Below are positions 59,848 to 64,000 of a stretch of 64,000 bases of DNA, one piece after another (within the stretch, counting starts at the first letter, position 1; each line of letters opens with the position of its first letter). The notes under the pieces are model-generated. The model was not told where the DNA came from. It ran no database searches and was given only the letters and a program-made list of their open reading frames with translations. Source of the DNA: Micropruina sp. (lineage in GTDB: Bacteria > Actinomycetota > Actinomycetes > Propionibacteriales > Propionibacteriaceae); contig JADJTM010000001.1 in NCBI GenBank assembly GCA_016711205.1, forward strand, positions 372,001-436,000, read 5' to 3'. Position numbers and translations under genes: made by a program.

Positions 59848-59923
59848 GCGCCCGTAGCTCAGGGGATAGAGCTGGAGCCTTCTAATCTCTCGGTCGCAGG
59901 TTCGAATCCTGCCGGGCGCGCCA
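59848..59923 (+). tRNA. tRNA-Arg(TCT)
   Basis: 76 nt with encoded CCA. Acceptor GCGCCCG with CGGGCGC, D-arm AGCTCAGGGGATAGAGC, anticodon loop CTTCTAA reading TCT, T-arm GCAGGTTCGAATCCTGC. The anticodon stem has a C-T mismatch at its loop-closing pair (31/39); all other pairs are sound. Confidence 0.92.
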
Positions 59924-59982
59924 TCATCTCCGTCGGTAGCCGGACCGCCCCCGTCGTCCCGGGCCCCGTCATAGTGGCCCCC

Positions 59983-60172
59983 CTCGTCGCTCCGTGCCCC
60001 GTCATCCCGGCCGCCCTCGTCGCTCCGTGCCCCGTCATCCCGGCCGCCCTCGTCGCTCCGTGCCCCGTCATCCCGGCGAAAGCCGGGATCTCTACGGTTG
60101 CTGCGCACAACGGTCGGTTCGCTCGTCGTCCGTTCAGTCGGTGGGGAGATCCCGGCTTTCGCCGGGATGACG
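59983..60172. repeat. 33-bp tandem repeat and opposed REP palindromes
   Basis: Three 33-bp units start at 59983, 60016 and 60049 (CTCGTCGCTCCGTGCCCCGT...). The last runs into a complete CATCCCGGCGAAAGCCGGGATC palindrome at about 60068-60090. A second copy in inverted orientation lies at about 60150-60171, so the pair can form a larger hairpin. Confidence 0.75.
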
Positions 60173-60255
60173 TCGGCTGGCTGCGACGAGCTGGCCGGGT
60201 GCGAGGGGCGTCCGGACGGGTGGTGGTTCTCCGCATCGGTACACGTTGTCACTGT

Positions 60256-60295
60256 CGGTGCATGCTTTCGTGTTATAACGCGACAACATGCACCG
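60256..60295. promoter_or_regulatory. 40-bp near-perfect palindrome centred on GTTATAAC
   Basis: The arms CGGTGCATG (60256-60264) and CATGCACCG (60287-60295) are exact complements and the centre is GTTATAAC; 17 of 20 base pairs are symmetric. Further outside, GTTGTC (60245) and GACAAC (60301) are also complementary. It lies 116 bp before the DUF998 gene. It could be an operator or a mobile palindromic repeat. Confidence 0.5.
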
Positions 60296-60410
60296 GACCC
60301 GACAACAGGCACGGTTGCGGAGAACGCGGCGCCAGGGTCGAGGCACTCCCGGCGCGTCATGTTGGGGTGAGGGACCAGATGGCGCACGCGGCACCAGCGC
60401 CGGGAGCACA

Positions 60411-61106
60411 ATGAGTTCCGTGCCCCGCACCAACCGCTTGCTGCTCGCCGGCATCGCAGCGCCGATCGTGTTCATCGCCTCCTTTCTGATCCAGGGCGCG
60501 CTGCGCGCCGGCTACGACCCGCTGCGGCATCCGGTCAGCGCGCTCAGCCTGGGGCCGGGCGGCTGGGTGCAGATGGTCACCTTCTCGACGACCGGACTGC
60601 TGGTGCTTGCCTTCGCGGCCGGACTGAGCCGCGAAGGGCTCGGACGGGCCGTCCCGATCCTGATCGCGATCGTGGGCATCGGCCTGCTCGGGGCCGGCTT
60701 CTTCGCCTGCGACCCGATCAGCGGCTACCCGGTCGGCTCACCGATCCCCGCACCCCGGACGGTGCACGGCACGGCTCACGACCTGTTCAGCACGCCCGTG
60801 TTCACGGTGCTGCCGGCAGCGATGATCGTGATGGCGCGGCGCTTTCACCGCGCCGGCGATCATTTCTGGGCACGCCTGTCGGCGGTCGCCGGTGTGGCCT
60901 TCTTCGCCTGCTTCGTGATCGCGGGGATCGGGTTCCGGCAGAACCCGGTGCTGATGCCGTACGCCGGCCTGTGGCAGCGGATGGCGCTGATCATCGGGCT
61001 CGGCTGGCTGGGCCTGCTGGCGGTGCGGCTGCGGCGTCCGCTCACGGATACAGCGGCAACAGCAGCGGCACCAGCAAGGCCGTCACCAGCATCACCAGCA
61101 GGGTGA
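60411..61106 (+). CDS. DUF998 membrane protein
   Basis: 231 residues from ATG 60411 after GGGAGCACA. Six membrane helices, with the family motif YDPLRHPVSALSLGPGGWVQ in the first loop and FFACDPISGYPVGSP plus VHGTAHDLFSTPVF in the middle. The function is unknown. The last 20 residues are Ala/Pro-rich and lie over the 3' end of the opposite SLC13 gene (65-bp tail-to-tail overlap). Confidence 0.85.
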   Translation: MSSVPRTNRLLLAGIAAPIVFIASFLIQGALRAGYDPLRHPVSALSLGPGGWVQMVTFSTTGLLVLAFAAGLSREGLGRAVPILIAIVGIGLLGAGFFACDPISGYPVGSPIPAPRTVHGTAHDLFSTPVFTVLPAAMIVMARRFHRAGDHFWARLSAVAGVAFFACFVIAGIGFRQNPVLMPYAGLWQRMALIIGLGWLGLLAVRLRRPLTDTAATAAAPARPSPASPAG

Positions 61107-62871
61107 ACGGCGTACCCAGCTTCACAAAATCCATGAACCGGTAGCGGCCCGGTTCGACGATCATCGTGTTGACCGGTGAGCTCACCGGCGTCATGAACGC
61201 CGACGACGCGGCCAGCACCACCGTCATCGCGAACGGGTAGGGGGACGCGCCCAGCTGCGTTGCGGTGGCGATCGCCACCGGCGCCATCAGCACCGCCGTC
61301 GCGGTGTTCGACACGAACAGGCCGATCAGCGCGGTGGCCAGAAAGATCACGCCGAGAATCACGCTGGGCCCGGCCCCGCCGACCAGTTGCAGCAGCCCGT
61401 TGGCCGCCAACGAGACGCCGCCGGTTCGCTCCAGCGCCTCGGCGAAGGGCAGCATGCCGATGATCAGCAGCAGCGTGGGCCAGTGGATCGCCCGGTACGC
61501 GGCGTTCATGTCGATGCAGCCGAACGCCCCCATCAGCAGGCAGGCCAGCAGTGCTGCGACCACGTTGGGCACCACACCGCTCACCATCAGCACCACCATC
61601 ACCAGCAGGCTGAGAAGGGCGGGGACGGCCTTGTTGCCGGCCGGCGCGGTTTCGTCCACCTCTTCGGGCAGGTCGAGGGTGACGAAGTCGGCCACCCGGT
61701 GGCGCAGCCGGGCGATCGATCGCCACTCACCCATCAGCAGCAGGGTGTCGCCGGTGCGCACCCGCACCTTCGGCAACGGCGTGGTGGCCGTGCGCCCGTT
61801 GTGCCGCACACCGATCACCGTCAGGCCCAGCGACTCGGGCAGAGCGAGTTCTGCGATGCGCTTGTTGTCCGCGGACGATCCCGGCGGCAACAGCACCTCC
61901 GCGACGCCGACCTGACGGGACTGCCGGTTGTCCTAGGCCGGATCGAAGTCGAGCGGTTCGAGTGCCAAAGCAGCCGGCAGCGGATCGGACGTAGCGGCGC
62001 GGCCGATCACCTGCACCACCAGCACGTCATTGTGGGCCAACCGGGTACCCGGCCTGGCCGCCAGCAGGGTGCGCTGCCACCAGGGGCCGCGAGCAATGGT
62101 CAACACCGTGAGACCGTGCCGGCCGGGCAGGTCGATCTCGGCCAGGGTGCGTCCGTTCAACTCGGAGCCTGCGCCGATCTGAAAGCGCCGGCGGTTGTCG
62201 GTCAGCTCGTAGGCGGCCAGCAGATCGCCGATGCTGCGTCGCGCAGCGGCGTCGCCGACCGTCGATTCGCCCAACCGGCGTCCGACCAGCAGCATGTAGC
62301 CGATGCCCAGGGCCAGCACCACCAGGCCGAACGGGGTGGGGCCGAAGAACCCGAACCCGCCCAGGCCACTGCGTGCCAGTTCGGCGTTGACCACCAGGTT
62401 GGGTGCCGTGGCGATCAGGGTCAGCATGCCGCTGATCAGCCCCGCATAGCTCAAGGGCATCAACAGCTGCCGGGGCGAGGCGCCGATCTTCTTGGCCACC
62501 GCCAGCACCACCGGAATGAAGATCGCCACCACGCCCGTCGAACTCATCACGGCACCGAGCGCGGCGACCGACAACATCAGCAGCACGATCAGCCGGCTGC
62601 GCGACCCGCCCGCCTGAGCTGCCAGCCAGTCACCGAGCCGGTAGGTGACCCCGGTGCGCGACAGTGCTTCGCCGACCACGAACAGGGCGGCGATCAGTAT
62701 CACGTTGGGATCGGCGAAACCGGCCAGCGCCTCCGGCAGCGTCAGGATGCCGGTCAGCGGCAGGGCGATCATGGCCATCAGCGCGACCACGTCCATGCTC
62801 GGCCGGCCGATGGCGAACATCACCACCGCCGCGGCCAGCAGCACCAGGACGAGGATCAGCTGCGGGTTCAT
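61042..62871 (-). pseudogene. SLC13/DASS-type transporter with RCK-C domains, split by one amber codon
   Basis: One continuous frame of 610 codons is interrupted by a single TAG at 61933-61935. The upstream 312 residues have five or six helices (MSSTGVVAIFIPVV, IATAPNLVVNAELARSG) and a first TrkA-C domain ending LEPLDFDPA. The downstream frame continues with DNRQSRQVGVAEVLLPPGSS, the second TrkA-C domain (LGLTVIGVRHNGR) and the remaining helices with FVSNTATAVLMAPVAI and SSPVNTMIVEPGRYRFMDF. The intact family length is about 600. Options are a recent nonsense mutation, readthrough, or a sequence error. Confidence 0.85.
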
Positions 62872-62886
62872 CGCTGTGTATTCACG

Positions 62887-64000
62887 CTAGATCAGGGCCC
62901 TTCGGGTCGGAGCCAGCCGGTCGCCGAGGGCAGAACCCGTGAGGATCCCCAGCGCGATCGCCACCATCGTCGACGCGGTGGTGAGCAGCGCGCTGAGGCC
63001 GGCCGAGTTGCCGTCCAGCAGGCTGGTGACGCCGACGAGCCCCAGCGCGCCGGGCACGAGCAGCCAGAACGCCGGCAGAAAGCTGACGAATGCGGCCGGC
63101 CCGGACGGCTGCTGGGCCACCAGCACCGCGACCGGCGTCATCGCCAGCGCACCGATGAAGGCCGACAGCACACCGCCCACGGCGATATCCGCCAGCACCT
63201 GCGCGCCGTAGGCGACGTAGAGCACCAGCAGCACCCAGCCGATGGCGCCCGGCCGGCCGTTGGAGTGGATCACGATGCCCACCCCGAACACGGCCACCGC
63301 CAGCCAGGGTGCCAGCGGCCCCAACGGCTGCTCGGCACCGACCAGTTCGAGGCTCGGTAGGCCGACCAGCGCGGCAGCGGCGGTCACACCGGCGGCGAGC
63401 AGCACGAGTTGCATGGCGCCCGAGGCCAGCCGGCCGGCGCCGGCCATCATGTGCCCGGTCGACAACTCGACCACCCCGGTGGTCAGCAGGGCGCCAGGCA
63501 GAAAGGTGACCAGCGGAGCGATCAGCGAGGGCAGCACCCCCGGGTCGTAGCCGCCTCGCACCACCAGCAACACCACCAGGCCGACGACGAACGCGGACGC
63601 CACCGTGACCAGCGCCTGGTACTGCTGCGGGACGTTCTCGGTGCGGGTCAGCGCCCAGCCGACCAGCATGCCCAGCGCAGCGGCCAGCGCGGTGCCGAGC
63701 AGGGACGAGCCGAGCAGCACCGCGATGCCGGCCGAGGCGGCGCCGTAGGCGAGCACCCGGCGTCCGGTCGAGTAGGGCGGGGGCAACGCGCGCACGCCGT
63801 CGATGCGGGCCATCACCGTCGCGGCGTCGAGGCCGCCGGACCGGGCCTGCGTGATCACGTCGTCCAGGGCGTCCACCTGGGCGAGGTTGAGCCGGCTGGC
63901 ACCGCTGGTCACCGCACCGGTGCGCACCTCGCCCAGGCCCCGGGCGGAGACGAACAACGCGGTCGGAAAGACCACCACCTCGGTCTCGGGGTAGCCGCTG
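62887..64000 (-). CDS. ThrE-type threonine/serine exporter (5' end outside window)
   Basis: About 370 residues are visible, with the frame open to the window edge. The DUF1212 part ends with VVFPTALFVSARG and LNLAQVDALDDVITQARSGGLDAATVMARIDGV. About ten membrane helices follow, including the DUF3815-like C half (GALLTTGVVELSTGHMMAGAGRLASGAMQLVLL, VLVAQQPSGPAAFVSFLPAFWLLVPGALGLVGV). ThrE exports threonine and serine by proton antiport. The stop is 15 bp from the SLC13 start on the same strand. Confidence 0.85.
   Translation of the reverse strand, partial: SGYPETEVVVFPTALFVSARGLGEVRTGAVTSGASRLNLAQVDALDDVITQARSGGLDAATVMARIDGVRALPPPYSTGRRVLAYGAASAGIAVLLGSSLLGTALAAALGMLVGWALTRTENVPQQYQALVTVASAFVVGLVVLLVVRGGYDPGVLPSLIAPLVTFLPGALLTTGVVELSTGHMMAGAGRLASGAMQLVLLAAGVTAAAALVGLPSLELVGAEQPLGPLAPWLAVAVFGVGIVIHSNGRPGAIGWVLLVLYVAYGAQVLADIAVGGVLSAFIGALAMTPVAVLVAQQPSGPAAFVSFLPAFWLLVPGALGLVGVTSLLDGNSAGLSALLTTASTMVAIALGILTGSALGDRLAPTRRALI

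Noticed and set aside
61387..63360. 657-codon plus-strand frame opposite the SLC13 and ThrE genes
   Set aside because: It crosses two transporter genes on the other strand and has low-complexity Gln/His/Arg-rich sequence, so it is a shadow.

Overview
The window is chromosomal DNA from a high-GC actinobacterium, most likely a member of the Propionibacteriales (inference). The evidence is the uniformly GC-rich third codon positions, the ClpS/DUF2017 pair, the MurT/GatD peptidoglycan amidation pair, sugar ABC importers without a local ATPase, an iron-box-like site before feoABC, and a fused isobutyryl-CoA mutase. Intergenic DNA carries three short-repeat families: a CCCGGCG REP-type palindrome, the GGTCGAGC..GTCGAGACC element, and the GGGGACGGTTCC element.

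Left part (1-17.9 kb), core genes: the 3' end of icmF, a DUF1801 gene, pncB-pncA facing clpS-DUF2017, feoABC with a candidate DtxR/IdeR box, a repeat and minisatellite region at 7.9-8.85 kb, a damaged DUF308 membrane gene, murI, an OsmC-like gene, and a tightly packed cluster rph-rdgB-thyA-two alpha/beta hydrolases-folA-dinB. A fasciclin lipoprotein and tRNA-Leu(TAG) follow.

18.0-31.8 kb is an integrated mobilizable element inserted in the 3' end of tRNA-Leu. A 34-bp attachment repeat bounds it. It carries a terminator, an AbiEii-like nucleotidyltransferase pair, an excisionase-like gene, a MobF relaxase-helicase, a possible oriT region, a lone HicB and an arsenic cluster (three ArsC-type phosphatase domains, three ArsR domains, ArsD, ArsA, ArsM), then a tyrosine integrase. 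No arsenite permease and no type IV secretion genes are present. The ars genes share a recurring operator of the form TATYGAC-N4-GTCRATA.

31.9-46.7 kb: small unknown genes, a DUF1254/DUF1214 protein, an aldo/keto reductase, an unusual membrane protein fusing a TIR domain to a glycerophosphodiester phosphodiesterase domain, a marR-MFS drug efflux operon, an IS3-family insertion with a frameshifted OrfB, Bcp peroxiredoxin, a DUF3618 protein and a trehalose/maltose-type ABC importer.

46.8-64 kb: tRNA-Lys(CTT), a decayed insertion sequence, gatD-murT, an SGNH hydrolase, and a small island remnant bounded by a 25-bp repeat of the tRNA-His 3' end. The remnant carries the same 20-bp integrase arm-type site as the tRNA-Leu element, a DUF2975/XRE pair, and a decayed higB with an intact higA. 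Then come orn, ppk2, a second sugar importer, an MFS gene, tRNA-Arg(TCT), a DUF998 protein, an SLC13 transporter split by one amber codon, and the 3' part of a ThrE-type exporter.

The most unusual items are the TIR-TM-GDPD fusion, the arsenic element with its cousin remnant at tRNA-His, and the spread of genomic repeats into the dinB coding sequence.
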